A stretch of 64,000 nucleotides of DNA, from contig CM056741.1 of the NCBI GenBank assembly GCA_029851415.1, forward strand, positions 84,272,282 through 84,336,281, written 5' to 3'. A program made the position numbers and the translations under genes. Each line of letters opens with the position of its first letter. Within the stretch, counting starts at the first letter, position 1. Under the pieces are notes generated by a model. It was not told where the DNA came from. It did no database searches and was given only the letters and a program-made list of their open reading frames with translations. This DNA is from Eretmocerus hayati (Eukaryota > Arthropoda > Insecta > Hymenoptera > Aphelinidae). Positions 44,249 through 58,030 of this stretch are shown here, piece by piece.

Positions 44249-45186
44249 ACATAACTTTGTATGCCTGCATAAAGTCTATACAAAACTATTTAACACATTA
44301 TTCTATAAAACTCATCCCTTCCGACTTTGTACTGAAAAACCAGCAAAGTGATGAAAAAACTCGAAGAAGACGAACTTTTTTACACCACTTTCAAATGGAA
44401 GAGTCGAAAAATTGATTTCATTTGAATTCCATCAATGTATAATTTTCGATGTACGGGGAAATGACGAAGAGGGGACCTAGCAATTGACTGCGGAGGAATT
44501 TTTCATTTTGGTTAACACGTTTCCCCAGTATGCTGAGAGTTTTGGCCTTATGGGAAATAGCGGGACCTCAGGATGGTCCCTGCTGCACCTGGGGAAGGAT
44601 CATCGATTTCAGCCTCCGCAGTTGACGTATTAACCTCCGACTTCTCTGATTCCCCGACGTATCATGAGTGTATCATACTTCTTGACTCGTTAGACTCGAG
44701 CTCCTCAATACCACCCATCTCTCCACCGATCTCACCTGAGGGAATCATGAACTAGACGTTGAGCGATAAGTGAACCTTCGTGTAAATATTTAACCTGACA
44801 TTTTTTGTTGATTGAGAAGCCTTTCTACAACAAGGCATTGCCATGAGATGGAGTAAAAATTGATGATTCCAGCGCAACTCTCTCCGAACCCCTTTTTGAA
44901 ACAAGAGTGTGTGCATACAGTGCCCACCAAAAATAATGGAACACGTAGGGTCTCACTCAAACAGTGATAATTTCCAACTCGATTGGTCGTACCTGCGTAC
45001 GGGAATTTTGATAACGGGATTTCGAAGAGCACAAAAAAATCTATCAATTCATGGGTTTTGATAATTTTTTACGTGCTTCTTAAGTGCCCGTACACGTGGT
45101 TGAAAATCAGAAAAAATTCTCCTTTAATCAATCGACTACAGTTCTGACTATGATTGAAAGCCAACTGATGATGACGATGGTGATGA
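44249..45186. other. Unassigned
   Basis: A 60-codon frame starting at ATG 44573 (Ser-rich, 'DSLDSSSSIPPISPPISP') has no recognised homology. Nothing else is supported. Confidence 0.45.
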
Positions 45187-45317
45187 TTAATGCCGTAGGA
45201 CAAAATTCCAGGTTTTGCGCATGAAACTGAGAAAGTGTATGTATCTGAATGTCTTGGAATACACGAGTCATAAGAATATGGGCTACGCTCTAACCAGATT
45301 TAGAAGGTTTAACTGTA

Positions 45318-46330
45318 GGGCTATTACGTTTATCCCAAACTCCACACACTACGCAAACTCCACACGCTCTGCACGCGCGCCCTCCCAACAAATTGTACAG
45401 CAGAAGACGAAATGTATGAGGGACTGTGTTTTGATGACTGAATGATTAGAGTACTTGTCGCGCGATGCTATGCCGCATTATTTGTGTGTACGATCATGAT
45501 GAAATGTTGATGCATTTTAAATATTTCAGTTTTCAGAATGTGATTATTCACGCCTCGTCCTAACATATCGCCATAATTCTTCGTTGTGCCTAACCTACGC
45601 AAAGTATACGTTCATGTTTATTGAGTCTAAAATCGAGTTGTGATTATAGAGATGATATGAACAGCAGAACAAGAGTAGATGACTTTTTGAAATCTATTTT
45701 GTGTTTAAAATGTGAGAGCTAGATCCTTTTTCATGCTAGCAGTCAAGCTTCAATTTTATCAAAGTAATCTGCATGCCACTTTTATTCTGCTAGGATAATC
45801 ACAGAGTCAAGAATGAGATGTCATGAGACGCTGTGTAGATTTTGATTTGCCATGGAGAATATCAATTCTCTGTTCGACTTCAGTCAGATACATCTTATTT
45901 TACAACTTGGAAAGCAATTGATCAATGGCGAGACAAGTATTTGCTGGGACGCTGCGACTATTCTTATTCGGATCTCTCCCTACGACTCTACATCTTTGGA
46001 CTGCTTGTTACTTTGGGCTCTCTAACATGCTTCCCATAATTTTTTTCTACAATCACAATGGAATATTGTTACTCGTGAAATTCATGACTCCAACCATGAG
46101 GTTACATTTTTTCTGTATTTTGAGCTGGACTGGACAGAATCAAGTGCTGAGAGATTTCAGTCCATCATTCAACTGAGCCTGAAAAGAGCATACATCATAC
46201 GCTTTGTTTCTCAAAACCTATTGAATGTGCTGGTGTGAGCGTGATTCTTATTCTTACCAGTAGGATGAGTTAACTGACATTGAGATCCAGTATGAAGCTC
46301 CACAGTCATGTTGAAGCTTGCTCTCTGTCT
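45318..46330 (+). repeat. 1-kb palindrome arm, left
   Basis: Near-identical to the complement of 46860-47862; shared landmarks are CTCCACACACTACGCAAACT at the outer end and GTCAGTTAACTCATCCTAC at the inner end. Confidence 0.92.
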
Positions 46331-46859
46331 TACTGACTTTTAGCTAGGATATAAATATATAGGTGAGTAGATCAGTCTGAATTTCCCTACTTATAGACTC
46401 AATGATGTAACAGGTTTAGAAAATGGTTTGCTCTGAGCTCAAAGGTAGAGTACGGTTCCACTTACTGTGAAGTTAGATGTAAGTTGGAGGTAAGTATGTG
46501 TGGCACAGAATACTGCTCTCTGAACCATTGAAAGAATTCACACGTGAAGGATGATAATCAGAATCCAACTATGATGGTTTTACTTGAAAGACCAATAATA
46601 GTGAAAGAATGTGTCGATATTCAGGGAAGACAAATCAGATCTCCATGCTTGACAAGTAGTTGTGTGCCAAGATATATTCACAAATGTTTCATGTGAATGA
46701 GAAATTCCATTATAAAGTTTCAAAATATTCTCATTGTTTGGAATCTCTCTACTTGAGATACATTCCACATTTACTCATATTCAGATAAAACCAATATCCT
46801 ATCACCATGATGAAATGAAAAAAAATTGTCTAACTAAAATCAAGTGACAAGTTGAAAAC

Positions 46860-47862
46860 AGGGAGCAAGCTTCAACATGATTGTGGAGCTTCGTACTGAA
46901 TCTCGATGTCAGTTAACTCATCCTACTGGTAAGAATAAGGATCACGCTCACACCAGCTCATTCAATAGGTTTTGAGAAACAAAGCGTATGATGTATGCTC
47001 TTTTCAGGCTCAGTTGAATAATGGACTGAAATCTCTCAGCACTTGATTCTATCCAGTCCAGCTCAAAAGACAGAGAAAATCTAAGCTAATGGTTGGAGTC
47101 ATGAATTTCATGAGTAACGATATTCCATTATGATTGTAGAATAAAATTATGGAAAGCATGTTTGAGAGCCCAAAGTAACAAGCAGTCCAAAGATGTAGAG
47201 TCGTAGGAAGAGATTCAAATAAGAATAGTCACTGCATCCCAGCAAATACTTGTCTCGCCATTGATCAATTGCTTTCCAAGTTGTAAAATAAGGTGTATCT
47301 GACTGAAATCAAACAGAGAATTGATATTCTCCATGGCAAATCAAAATCTACACAGCGTCCCTTGACATCTCATTCTTGACTCTGTGATTATCCTAGCAGA
47401 ATAGAAGTGGCATGCAGATTACTTTGATAAAATTGAAGCTTGACTGCTAGCATGAAAAAGGATCTAGCTCTCACATTCTTAACACAAAATAGGTGTTAAA
47501 AAGTCATCTACTTCCGTTCTGCTGTTCATATCATCTCTATAATCACAACTCGATTTTAGACTCAATAAACGTGAACGTATACTTTGTGTAGGTTAGGCAC
47601 AACGAAGAATTATGGCGATATGTTAGGACGAGGCGTGAATAATCACATTCTGAAAACTGAAATATTTAAAATGCATCAACATTTCATCATAATCGTACAC
47701 ACAAATAATGCGGCATAGCATCGCGCGACAAGTACTCCAATCATTCAGTCATCAAAACACAGTCCCTCATACATTTCGTCTTCTGCTGTACAGTTTGTTG
47801 GGAGGGCGCGCGTGCAGAGCGTGAGGAGTTTGCGTAGTGTGTGGAGTTTGGAATAAGCGTAA
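46860..47862 (-). repeat. 1-kb palindrome arm, right
   Basis: Inverted partner of 45318-46330. The loop 46331-46859 is non-coding. Confidence 0.92.
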
Positions 47863-48089
47863 TAGCCCTAGGTAGTGGGTTATACTATTTGGATACTCAA
47901 TTCAGCTTGTGTATCCAAGTAGTATAGACTGCTACCAATTTGACCTCCCAAATCTACGGAAGCGCCTACGGGCCACACGTTCCGCATGCTAGGAAACGAC
48001 CGACTCGCGCCCCCCGCACACCCGCTCCGAATGGCACGCATCCTAACCCACGATTGACTCGCGCTCTCTGCAAACGCACGTAGCGTTAT

Positions 48090-48470
48090 AGGTACGTATT
48101 GCACTGCATCATATACATGTATTATACCGAGTATTATACTCCATCATATGCATGTATTACGCTGCATGATATGCATGTATTGCACTTTACGTCATGATTG
48201 CACCGGATGCTATGCATGATGTTCGCGAAGTGAACACCATCGCATAATTCCACTATTTGAACACTCAATTTCTCTGTTTAATCAGTGAAATTGTGTCATG
48301 ACATGTACGTGACAGAGGTCATACATAGCATGCGATGCGTGCATGACGGTAAGTGCATTAGATGCATATCATGCATTGCGATACATGCATGTCATGCAGC
48401 CTTACACATGTATATCATGCAGTGCAATAAGTGTGTATTATGCAGTGCAATACATGCCTATCATGCGATG
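48090..48470. repeat. ~26-bp minisatellite in inverted halves
   Basis: Units like ATGCAGTGCAATACATGTAT occur as complements at 48090-48195 and directly at 48366-48465, on either side of the palindrome centre. Confidence 0.8.
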
Positions 48471-50130
48471 TGGGTTTGCTAAGAGCGCGAGTCGATCGTG
48501 GGTTTGCATGAGTTTCATTCGAAGCAGGTGTGCGGGGGGCGCAAATCGGTCGTTTCTTAGCATGCAGAACGTGTGGCCCGTACACTGAGAGACCGATATA
48601 CTAATGAACAGTATATTTTGAAAGTAGGATCAATTATGAGCTATACACTACTCCTAACTTGTTTCGAAGGTGAGAATCAGTTCACTATAGTCACCTGGAC
48701 TTCACGATAGAGTAGGATGTAATTTCGATATACTAATAGTTAGTATACGATTATTCCAGAGTGATATTCTGGTAGTCTAGGTGGCGCTCCTAATTGTACT
48801 CAGCAATACTGCCATATTGCAGCCTGACCTGACCTGAACTTTCCGAACTCGTTATTCCGCGCGCGCGCGCGCCGAAACTTGCTGGCGCGTGCATCAGTCC
48901 TGCTGTTGCCGCGCGGTTTCTCGGGCTGCGGCCTCCCGTCATTATTTAGTGCAAATCTTTCGTATCTGGTTTATTAATGACGAAGTCATCTTCTCTCGCG
49001 TTGAGTTTTGTGTGGCATGTGGACACGAAATATTCGTAACATGGGTGCGCGCGCAACTCCCTGGTAGCCGCCGGTATATGCGTATATGCATCCTCGCATG
49101 AATATACATGCATATATCCATATCCATGAATCGCGGCTGACCGTGGCTCATCGCAGTCGCAGCAGCCGATACAAGCCATCGGTCGGATGCAGTCGGATGG
49201 GCCGGCCGTCGGATGCTCGTCAATGTTTGTTTAGTCGATTCAAAGTGAGTGATTTTTCGGGAAATAATGATCATTGGATGGAACAACGTTCTCTCAGGGA
49301 GATGCGTGTCTACCTCCCTGCTCCGTTATAACGTTTTCGACGTGCCAACGCCAACAGTCGACACATGGACCACGCGATTCTGCTCAGCTGTTGCTCCATT
49401 TCAGTGTTGTTATTACTGTGATAAAATCATGTTTATCAGTTTTTAGAGTGCGGTCGGTCCCATGCAACCACGAACGTCATATTCTTGAATTCTCTGCCTG
49501 CGGTCTCGCACATATCATATGATTTAACCAAAGATACATTTCCTGACTTTCAAGTGGGTGTGTGTTGTAATTAGTATTCAAGTAGATACCTAATTAAAAG
49601 GGGTTCTACTAAGAAGTGGATGGGCTCATCTTTTTGCCAGCGCTGTGGAAAACCATCAAATCTCCAGCGTGCAATCAAGAGATGTTGTTTTGTGAACAGT
49701 GATACTGAGCAGTAGTCCAGTTCTTCAAGTTATTAACCACAAACTACATGATGCATGATATTTTATGAGGCACTGTTTGACTCTCTGTCATTGTCATCAA
49801 ACTCTCTCCTTATTGTCAAACTGGGTCTGAAACTCCAAATTAATGACAGGATGGACTACATTCATTTCGAATGGTCACAGTGTGGCTCCGAACGTTAGGC
49901 TTGCTTGTCCAATAACACCTTCAAAGTACTTTCTGTCACCACTTTCTGATGCTGCAAGATTCAAGTGTCTCTTCCAACTGCATTTGATGACTACAACTAA
50001 TTAGGCGTACTAGATTTGTGTGAGCATGTTACACTAGACTCAAGATTCCATTCAATTCTCATAAACTTTACTGATTCAGCAATGTGATCATTCATGCTTG
50101 AGCTTTGGATAGTAATGTATCACATAATGT

Positions 50131-50508
50131 CAAGGCCACCGTGCACGCTGAACTTTGTTCACACAACTCTCGAAATCTTTTCCATTATGGGCTAAACGAC
50201 GAGTTATCCAGGCTTTATTATTATCTAACTTGGCCTGGATAACTCTTCGTTTGGCCCAAATCGGACTAGATTTTGAGAGTTTTGTGAACGAAAATGTACC
50301 AATTTGTAGGTTAGAAAGTACCCGCGGGCAAGTTATTCTCGTTTATTAGTGATAGCCTTGTGATTGGTGACAAATGATGAGTTGTCCACCACAATTCAGA
50401 TGATAATACGTAATGGACAAATCGTCTCCAACTTCGTTTCGAGAAAATTTTTTGATTTACATCCAAATAAGATATAATTTCCGGGTTGCACGGTGACCGC
50501 ATCGCCTT
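50131..50508. mobile_element. ~380-bp foldback MITE, copy 1
   Basis: Outer ends carry CACCGTGCA (left 50138-) and its complement within TGCACGGTGACCGCATCGCC (right). The inner hairpin pairs about 50157-50218 with 50228-50290. The interior (TAGGTTAGAAAGTACC) matches the copy at 63213-63597. No target duplication was found. Confidence 0.7.
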
Positions 50509-50849
50509 AACGGATGGCATGTAATTTACCCTAATAATATATTCATATATTATCCCATGTCTCCATACCCTAATGATTGAGGTGTAACAATCTTCTAAGT
50601 ATGGCCTGGGAATAGCTTGTGAATCAATTCAGAAATACCGATAAGCTTTACATGACATGAGGATAATTTATTTCTGATCGACCATAGATAACTGGTTTAT
50701 TCCACAATTATCCATTTGTATTTTGAAGCATTTAGCAAAAGTAGATACCAAGGGACTATTGTAGAATATCTCAAGGTTTTGGCTGATATCAAAATTCTTT
50801 ACTTATGTTCTATTTCAATCAATTGAGGTTGAATTATAAGTAAGAAAAT

Positions 50850-51270
50850 GAAATTATTTTCAAAAACCATTAAAAAAATTTGGTTTTATGGGGAATGTTG
50901 GGGATGAGGGCAATACGAAATGTGAAAAGAAGACAGAAATACCTCATCTCTTTCTGTTCTAGGTGAAGGCTAAGTCAGTTGACGTGCTGCTCCACGACTT
51001 TCTCGATCTTGAAGAATAAATATGGTGAGACCGTGGATTGTAACTTGATCCATCAACAGTATGGTTTTCACCATTCAACCTGCGCTTTTACCATATTCAT
51101 TCTCAAAAATCATGGAAATTGTTGAGTAGCACGTCCAAGCACGTCAACTGACTTGGCCTTTGTCTAGGACAGGAGAAGATGGGAATTTTCTGTTTTCTTA
51201 CATTTTCTCTTGCCTTCATGCTTAACATTCCCCATAGGAGCAAATTTTTAAAATTCTTTCCAAAATTATT
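50850..51270. repeat. ~410-bp foldback
   Basis: Arms about 50850-51035 and 51085-51270 share ATGGGGAATGTT and AAGTCAGTTGACGTGCT in opposite orientation, around a short loop near 51060. Confidence 0.75.
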
Positions 51271-51961
51271 CTTAGATGATGCGTTGCTATTCCCTTTAGA
51301 ATGTTATCCAAAACCGAACTATTAATGGAAATAGTCCCTCGGAATAATCGCAGTGTCTCTGTATACGTGTGAATATCTAGGAAAAATCCCTCTATTCCAT
51401 CTTGACTCTGAACAAGTCGATCATTTAACTCAGAAATCAACTGAAATGTATACTGGAAAAAATCCTAAAATTCACTTGACTAGTTAGTCCGTTCGTCGAA
51501 CAAACTTCTATGACTTCGTCATCAACCGCGGGTTTTCGGGACGCACATCTTTTTTATAATCTTCTCAACACAATGGGTGCGACAATGAAGGATAGATTTA
51601 CTACAGCTGGACTCGCAGACGCTTACTCTGTTCTCGAAAGTAAGTATAGTTGTCATGCTTGTTGGGATGTGATGTGAATCATGAACATAACCTCCACCGA
51701 GACTCTCGTTTCTCGGATGGAATCTATAACAATTAATCATTAATCAGGGCATTTGTTTACTGTATTCACGTTGTGGTCCCACCTAAGCACTTCTTCTTCG
51801 ATTTTTAAGTTTCATTTGGTCAATCACCCTCACAAATTCATACGCTCTCTTCATCATCCCCTCATAATAAATGAGGGAGTTTTGAGTAACTTCTCATATG
51901 TAGAAAAATATATATATTCTAGTTCTTATTTGCCATTGCTCGTGATTTTAAATTGGAATAT

Positions 51962-52042
51962 TAATTGAGATTCGAACCTCTGACATCATAAATTTTAATC
52001 TCACTATGTATGCATACAATCATCCATTGTGACTACTGGTGT
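51962..52042 (-). other. tRNA-like Pol III promoter block
   Basis: The complement has B box GAGGTTCGAATCTC (51967-51980) and an A-box-like TAGTCACAATGG near 52028-52039. It is degenerate with no visible partner, and sits just before the first recognisable exon of the accessory gene. Confidence 0.45.
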
Positions 52043-52072
52043 AAAATACTATCATTCCACATATTACTCCAG

Positions 52073-55000
52073 AAAATGGGATAGATAGCCTAGAGATTTT
52101 AGAAGATTTTATTCACAAAAGAGCTGAAAAGTTTGGTGAATGGTTCCCCGTGCTGGGTACCCAGCTGAAGATTGAGCGAATGTGCAAGGATAGAGTTGTA
52201 CGTTTCTATGCACCACCACTGGCATGACTTTATTTCTGCATGCAATCATCATCTAAGCATGATTCCCTCCATATTATCATTTCAGAGTCACTTATACTGT
52301 TTGGTTATTCATAGCTGCATGACTTATTTGCACTAAAATCTCTCTCAAATTTTTTTGCTCAATTCTTAAAATCATTTGTGTACAAGGACCTTTATCTATT
52401 TCAAATATCATGTATATTATCTGGAGAATCCTAAATAACAATAATTATCTGAAATCTTCAGGCTGAGGAAAATAGTAGTCAAAGCGATGATATTGGCAAC
52501 GCTCTACAGAGTAGTAATCATACTGAACAGAGCAGTAATAATACTGAACAGAGTAATAGTCATACTGGAGATGCATCTGGTCCATCGATTGTTATACAGC
52601 AACCAGTGCCTCAGGGTGATGTTGTAATTTTAGCAATTGGAAATGAATCAGGAACAGTGATCTTACCCTCGACATGTCCACAAACCAAAGCCCCACAAAA
52701 AAAAGTCTACAAGTCGAGTGAACCAGAAGTGGTCAACTTTGACTTGAGAGCATTGTTGGAGCGGAAACCTTTGGGAAGAGCTCTCCTTAATATTTATAAG
52801 TCTGCCAAAACATTCAATACTGCAGAGCAATCTTATTTTTGTGGACTCATTGTAGACCATTTTCTTGAAGTTCTACCTGACACGCAAGGATTCATCTTTC
52901 CATCGATCAAGATGATTGCTTCACACAAAATCTTAATATTGGCCTCTTCATTTCAGACTCTTGCTGAATGAAGACATTGAGTATATTGCTTGGTTGATAA
53001 TAAGGGAATTTAAATATGAGGTAATTTCTACTTATTATGTTGATCCCATATCAGCAAAATCATCCAAAAACAGCAAAGCAAAGTTATCTAGAGGAAGACT
53101 GAGGAACAGATTCAAAAATACTTTTATTTCTTGAATTATACCAAGCGTGTAGCAGCAGGTGTCTCAAGAGATGGGGAGCAGGTTGATACAGATCAATCAA
53201 ACTGCCACGGTAAGCTTGACACCACTTCAATCTTGTTACTTTCCTTCAAATGGGGTTCTCCACAATACATATGAGTTATTCAGATATCTGATTACTATCT
53301 TTGAATCAATATTTCCTCGTTCGTCAAGTTATCTAGCCTTGCCCAATAGGGAATCGGTGATGGAAATTATGCTTAATTTTCAGATCCGGATGGTCAAGAG
53401 AGCAAAGTTTTACTTCAATGTGGTGACTATAATAATGATCCAGAAGAAACAAAAAAGTTGTGGGCACTAGCGCTCAAAATTAGGATATCAGAAATTCTTG
53501 CATTGCAGAAGAGAACCATTCAACTCGTACTCACTCATTGGCCAACTTTGACTCTCAACGAGTATCAGGACTTGGTGAGTTCAAATTAATGAGGGATTTA
53601 ATTATAACCTTTGGGCTAAGTCCAAATGCTGAAAGTTCTCTCTAACCCAAAGAGAGATTTCATTCTCAATTTTCTCTCGAGTAACTACTCTTTGGTCATA
53701 ATATAACTCAATCTAATCCTCATGAACTGAGCATCTTTTTCTATCTCTATCAAAATGAATTTAAATGAAATGTCACTGGCTGGCGACACTTATTGACAGA
53801 ATTCTGTCTTTCTAGTGCAAGGAGATATTTTGGTTTAGTTGGCATATCATTGTTCATAGCAACTCTTTTCTTTAGCAAACTGTTTCAAATTCGAGCATCG
53901 TAAAACAACGAATTATTTCCAGAAAATTTGAGGATCACTCCAGAGCCTAGCAGTAAAAGTTTAGTATTACGCGCTGAGTGGCGAGTATTCCTCAAATGTC
54001 CTGGAAAATTTTTGCTGGCACAGAGTGGGCATTTAATAAATCATGCCATCATAAGTTCCTTTAGTCTGATTTCCTTCATTGAAATCGCATCATGAGTATT
54101 AATATAAAATCTCTTATCAGTGAAAGCATATTAGTATTGTGGAAGGTCATAACTTTGAAATTAACTTTACATTCCAGGTCCACTTTGATTACACACAACG
54201 GAATTCAGGCACTTTGTATGATGGTTTCTGCTTGAACTGGGACAATCAATACAATGCAATTGTGAGACTATTCGAAAGTAAACTCGATGGCTTTCAAAAG
54301 ACGGAATTGAACAACTTAGCATCAGAATCTTCGATTGGTGGGAGTTTCGATTTAAGTTATTAATTATAATCAGCCTCGTGAATTCTACTGTAATAGATAT
54401 TATCCATTCATTGACTTATAGATGTCCGCCAACTCACGCAGCTACCTTGGTTGTGTAATTTTATGCCTCCTCGAAGTCAAGTTGCTGTTGTGAAAAACAC
54501 AAAACCCGATGGTGACAAAAGGCAAAGTACCACTGTTTGTAAAAATCAACGTACCAGAGGCTCTGGAAAAACCAAGAAGCAAATTTGTTAGAGGCATTCT
54601 GCTTCTGAATCTAAGGATGGCATCGTTATTGAGGTTCAGGTAATCATCTCACAATATCATCTGACCCTAGACGATTTTTTTGAACTTTATTCGATTGTAA
54701 TTTGCAACTGATTTCAGTCAGAAAAGGATATTGAGGGGCAAATAAAGACAAAAATCGACAAACTTGCAGCTTTCAAGCTGGATCTCAGGCCATTCATTAT
54801 TGTAGTTGTGTCCAAGGAGTCACAGATCCTGAGGAATGTGATTGTGCTCACTGAAGCTGTACGGTACGCGCTATCTTCTTTCTCCAAAGCTTTGTTCCTG
54901 TTATTTGAATTGTACATCACGTATGAACTTGCATATCCTGTTGAGAGTGAAATTATATGCTACTTCATTCAGTGGCATATCTTCGGAATTCATCTCGAAT

Positions 55001-55083
55001 CTGATGAGAAGTTCCCTTTCCTCGAAAGTATAGCAAATAAGTTAGCATTGCAATCTCAACAGGATTCTGTGAGCACGAGTTGA
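52073..55083 (+). pseudogene. Spliced accessory gene of the CACTA element (SAM-like N-terminus)
   Basis: Exons inferred from coding stretches with splice signals: 52073-52197 (after CAG, before GTACGT), 52462 to about 52880, about 52958-53110, about 53390-53574 (before GTGAGT), 54178 to about 54330, and 54718-55083 (after TTTCAG, TGA at 55081-55083). The first encodes a helical stretch with 'FGEWFPVLGTQLKIERM', like the end of a SAM domain, and joins the second in phase. Later exons hold 'VVNFDLRALLERK', 'STYYVDP', 'LTHWPTLTLNEYQDL' joining 'VHFDY', and a final domain with 'LRPFIIVV' and 'YPVESEIICYFIQWHIF'. From memory, such exons recur in insect proteins near TNP2-like genes, but I cannot name the family. 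The ATG exon was not found and some parts may be damaged, so status as gene or pseudogene is open. Confidence 0.6.
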
Positions 55084-55176
55084 TAGACCTTCAGTTGCTT
55101 GTTTTTACTACTAGTCTGAAGTTCAGACGTATCGTACTTTCATGTTTCGCATCTCATTTGAGAGATTTTTATCAAT

Positions 55177-55971
55177 ATGAAGTGTCAGTTTTGTTTCAAA
55201 TACTTCTTCCAAATATTACTGCTGCTTGGGCATCTCAAAGACAGCCATTCGACAGAAAAATCGTTTTTATGCGTTCATGACAATTGGTTTAGAAAATTTT
55301 CGACTATACCCTCTTTGAAAAAACATGTTTTAACGTGCGATAAGTCTGCTTTACGAGAAGCCAAAGAAGCGCGCGCTGATCCTGACGTTCGAACTAGAAA
55401 AGTTAGAATAGATGATAGTAATAAGTGTGATGATTCAAATACTGATCCGCCGTCTGGTGCACAAACTGATGTACCTGATGCCAACTTAGTTGAAAGCAGC
55501 GTTACAAAGTTCATTTGGAAATTGTACAGCAAAGCATACATAACAAGAACTATGATCCAAGAGGTAGTGAGTGAATTTGTTGATTTCGTTCATAATTTCG
55601 TGAAAGGTGTATCATATGCGTTGAAGGCAAGGATTCCCAACACTTACCATCACGTTATTGATGACTGTGTCACCACCAATGTTCTAAAGAACTTAGATCC
55701 AGAGAAGAAAAGAACACGATTTGCTGAGGAAGCAAATGTTCTTGTTAAGCCTGAGAAAGTCTTGATAGGTCAAGTGACCAGCCAAAAAACATGTGACGAT
55801 GTGACAGTCCAAGCGAAAAAAAAATGCTTCGCGTACTTCATTCCAATGCGTAAGATTCTGAAACATATATTTGAATTGCCAAATCTCTTGGAAACAGTGA
55901 CGGATTACATCAAATCTGAGTCGAGAAGTTGTTCAGATAAGATATACACGAGTATATTTCAATCAAAATGA
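55177..55971 (+). pseudogene. TNP2-like transposase, N-terminal part
   Basis: ATG at 55177 opens a zinc-finger region: C-x2-C ... H-x4-H in the first ~25 residues ('KCQFCF', 'HLKDSH'), and a second C/H set ('FLCVHDNWFRKFSTIPSLKKHVLTC'). An acidic linker and a helical domain follow. TGA at 55969-55971 interrupts the frame, but it continues directly in the same phase into the catalytic part. The fingers probably bind element DNA. Confidence 0.8.
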
Positions 55972-56476
55972 TGGCAAGAAGTGATGAAAAATTTCGCTGG
56001 CAAAATTGTTATACCTCTGTGGGTTTACTACGATGACTTTGGAATTAATAACCCACTCTCAATAGCTGCCGGCAAGCACAAAATTGGCGGATTCTACTTT
56101 TCCATCGCCAGAATACCACCCAAGTTAGCGTCAACTTTAGAAAATGTGTTTTTAGGTCAATTCATATATTCAAAGCATCTGAAAAGCTTTAAAAGCAACA
56201 CCTGTTTTCGGAGAGTCATTCAAGAGTTGAAGTTTTTGGCTGAGCAAGGTATTTCGGTCACTATTGACGGTCAGGAAATCATAATCTATTTTGTAGTAAT
56301 GGGAGTTCTTGGTGACAACTTAGGTCTTAATACTCTGCTCGGATTTCAAGAGAACTTTGCGAGCGAGTATTTTTGCCGCATCTGCAGAGCTACTAGAAAT
56401 GCAACCTATTACCTTCGCCGAGAGGTAGAAAGTCTACTGCGGAACAAAGTCAATTATTTGAAAGACTTAAGGGGAT
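55972..56476 (+). pseudogene. TNP2-like transposase, catalytic first part
   Basis: Same phase as the N-terminal part. It has 'PLWVYYDDFGINNPLS', 'GKHKIGGFYFSIA', 'GVLGDNLGLNTLLGF', 'ASEYFCRIC' and 'LLRNKVNYLKDL', a pattern typical of TNP2-type (CACTA/EnSpm) transposases. Similarity stops at about 56476, where a foldback begins; the frame then runs on to 56544 in foreign sequence. Confidence 0.85.
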
Positions 56477-56489
56477 GGCGTATACCGAA

Positions 56490-56850
56490 CGAAATTCGTC
56501 TGCTAAATTACCCAAAAATCGTATTTAAAGAGCTACGGCTCTAAAATCCATCCAATCGATCCCAAATTTTCCACAGAGTTAGAAGATCCTCGTGGAAATG
56601 GTGGAAAGTCAGTGATTTCCTTGGGAAACATCTGTGTCAGTCAGAAACTGTCTCGAATCTCGAAATTCTTTTAGGTTAGGCTACTATTATACTCACAGTG
56701 TAGGATTCCTGTGAGCTGGATTGCTCTATGAGGGACTTTCCACCAATCCTACGGGGATCTTCTAACTCTGTGAAAAATTTGGGATTGATTCGATAAGTTT
56801 TGGAGCCGTAGTTCTATAAATACGAGTTTGGGGTAATGCGAGTAAGATTC
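56490..56850. repeat. ~360-bp foldback inside the transposase gene
   Basis: 56490-56635 pairs with the complement of 56718-56850, sharing CACAGAGTTAGAAGATC and GGTGGAAAGTC. Confidence 0.8.
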
Positions 56851-58030
56851 TGTATCGCGAAGTTGAGAACTGCATTTTATAAGTTGGCAGCATTGACGTG
56901 GTCTCTTGTTTTGATGTCGGCTGCTAGCAGACGTTCGCAAAGTGCGTGCTGTTGTGTGGTGTTGCTCGCATGCTGGCTTTTTTCGGTATACCACAAATCC
57001 TCGTAGTCGGCGTTTTGCGAGGAAATCGTGGCTCCCTGGTGGAGATGAGAGTGTCCGGGTCGTGTAAAAGTGTGACAGCTATGAGTGTTTTGTGCTGTAC
57101 TGAGTGTGCTACTGTACAATCGCAAATGCTCGCATCCTGCGGGTGGGATAGGATGCACCTGGGCTACTACCGTGGCTACCTCCTTTGACACGGCTTTGTT
57201 ATTCTCTGAAATAACAAAAATTTGGTCCTAGACCATAAAAAAATTGTCATGACGGAGGAGTGCGATATCTTTTGGAAGCTAGTGAGACCAAGAGAAAGCT
57301 GCTGTTTGTGTATTTGTAGCGTGAGTGATGGTTTATTACATCATGTTTTTCCCATCTTAGTGCATGAATTTGCGGTTGCCAGTTCTTAGATTCCCCCCCC
57401 CCCCCCAAATATTCATTGAGAGAAGTTTTGGAGGAGTTTTTGGATTCAAAATGATGTGATAGATATGTAATATTGTATGCAAGTGGAATGAAGTAGAATA
57501 GTTGTCTAGAAGTTATTTTAGTTGACTTGCTGAATATCGTTGTTCAGAATCCGCAAGTAGCATCAACCTCGAACATTGCCTCTGACCTTGTTATTGGTCT
57601 CTAGTTGTTCAATCATCACCCCTGAGTCACCTAAAACTCTTAGAGAACTCTATTTCCCATTTTCACAGCTCCCAAGATGCATGATTAGCATGTACTCATG
57701 GCGAGGAATCATGGAGTTAGATTTTTAATTGTGATCAGCAGTTCCTTAGACTTTCAGAAATAAGCTGAATTATCTTTTATATTGTAAAGATATTATGGAC
57801 AGAAGAATCTTTTGCTTGCTTACTTATAACCAGACAATTGCAGCGACATGTTATATATTGTTGAAAAAGACCATGGGTCAATTGAATATCTGTCACCTCA
57901 ATTTCCTAGATTCTTGATGACGCAAGACTATACTTATTGTTAGTTTCAATTCCAAATTCTTGAACCAGACAAGATAATTCAAGTTCATGAGACAAAAACT
58001 AACAGCCCTCTAGAAGCTGTTCTATAGAAT

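Larger units (their letters stand above)
48587..52072. other. Left non-coding part of the CACTA element
   Basis: Contains a (CG)n run at 48859-48872 and two small foldbacks (50131-50508, 50850-51270). A C-x2-C fragment near 49410 could be a zinc-finger exon, but the evidence is thin. Confidence 0.5.

Noticed and set aside
56749..57191. His/Thr-rich minus-strand frames
   Set aside because: They cross a foldback arm and unassigned sequence and have no domain.
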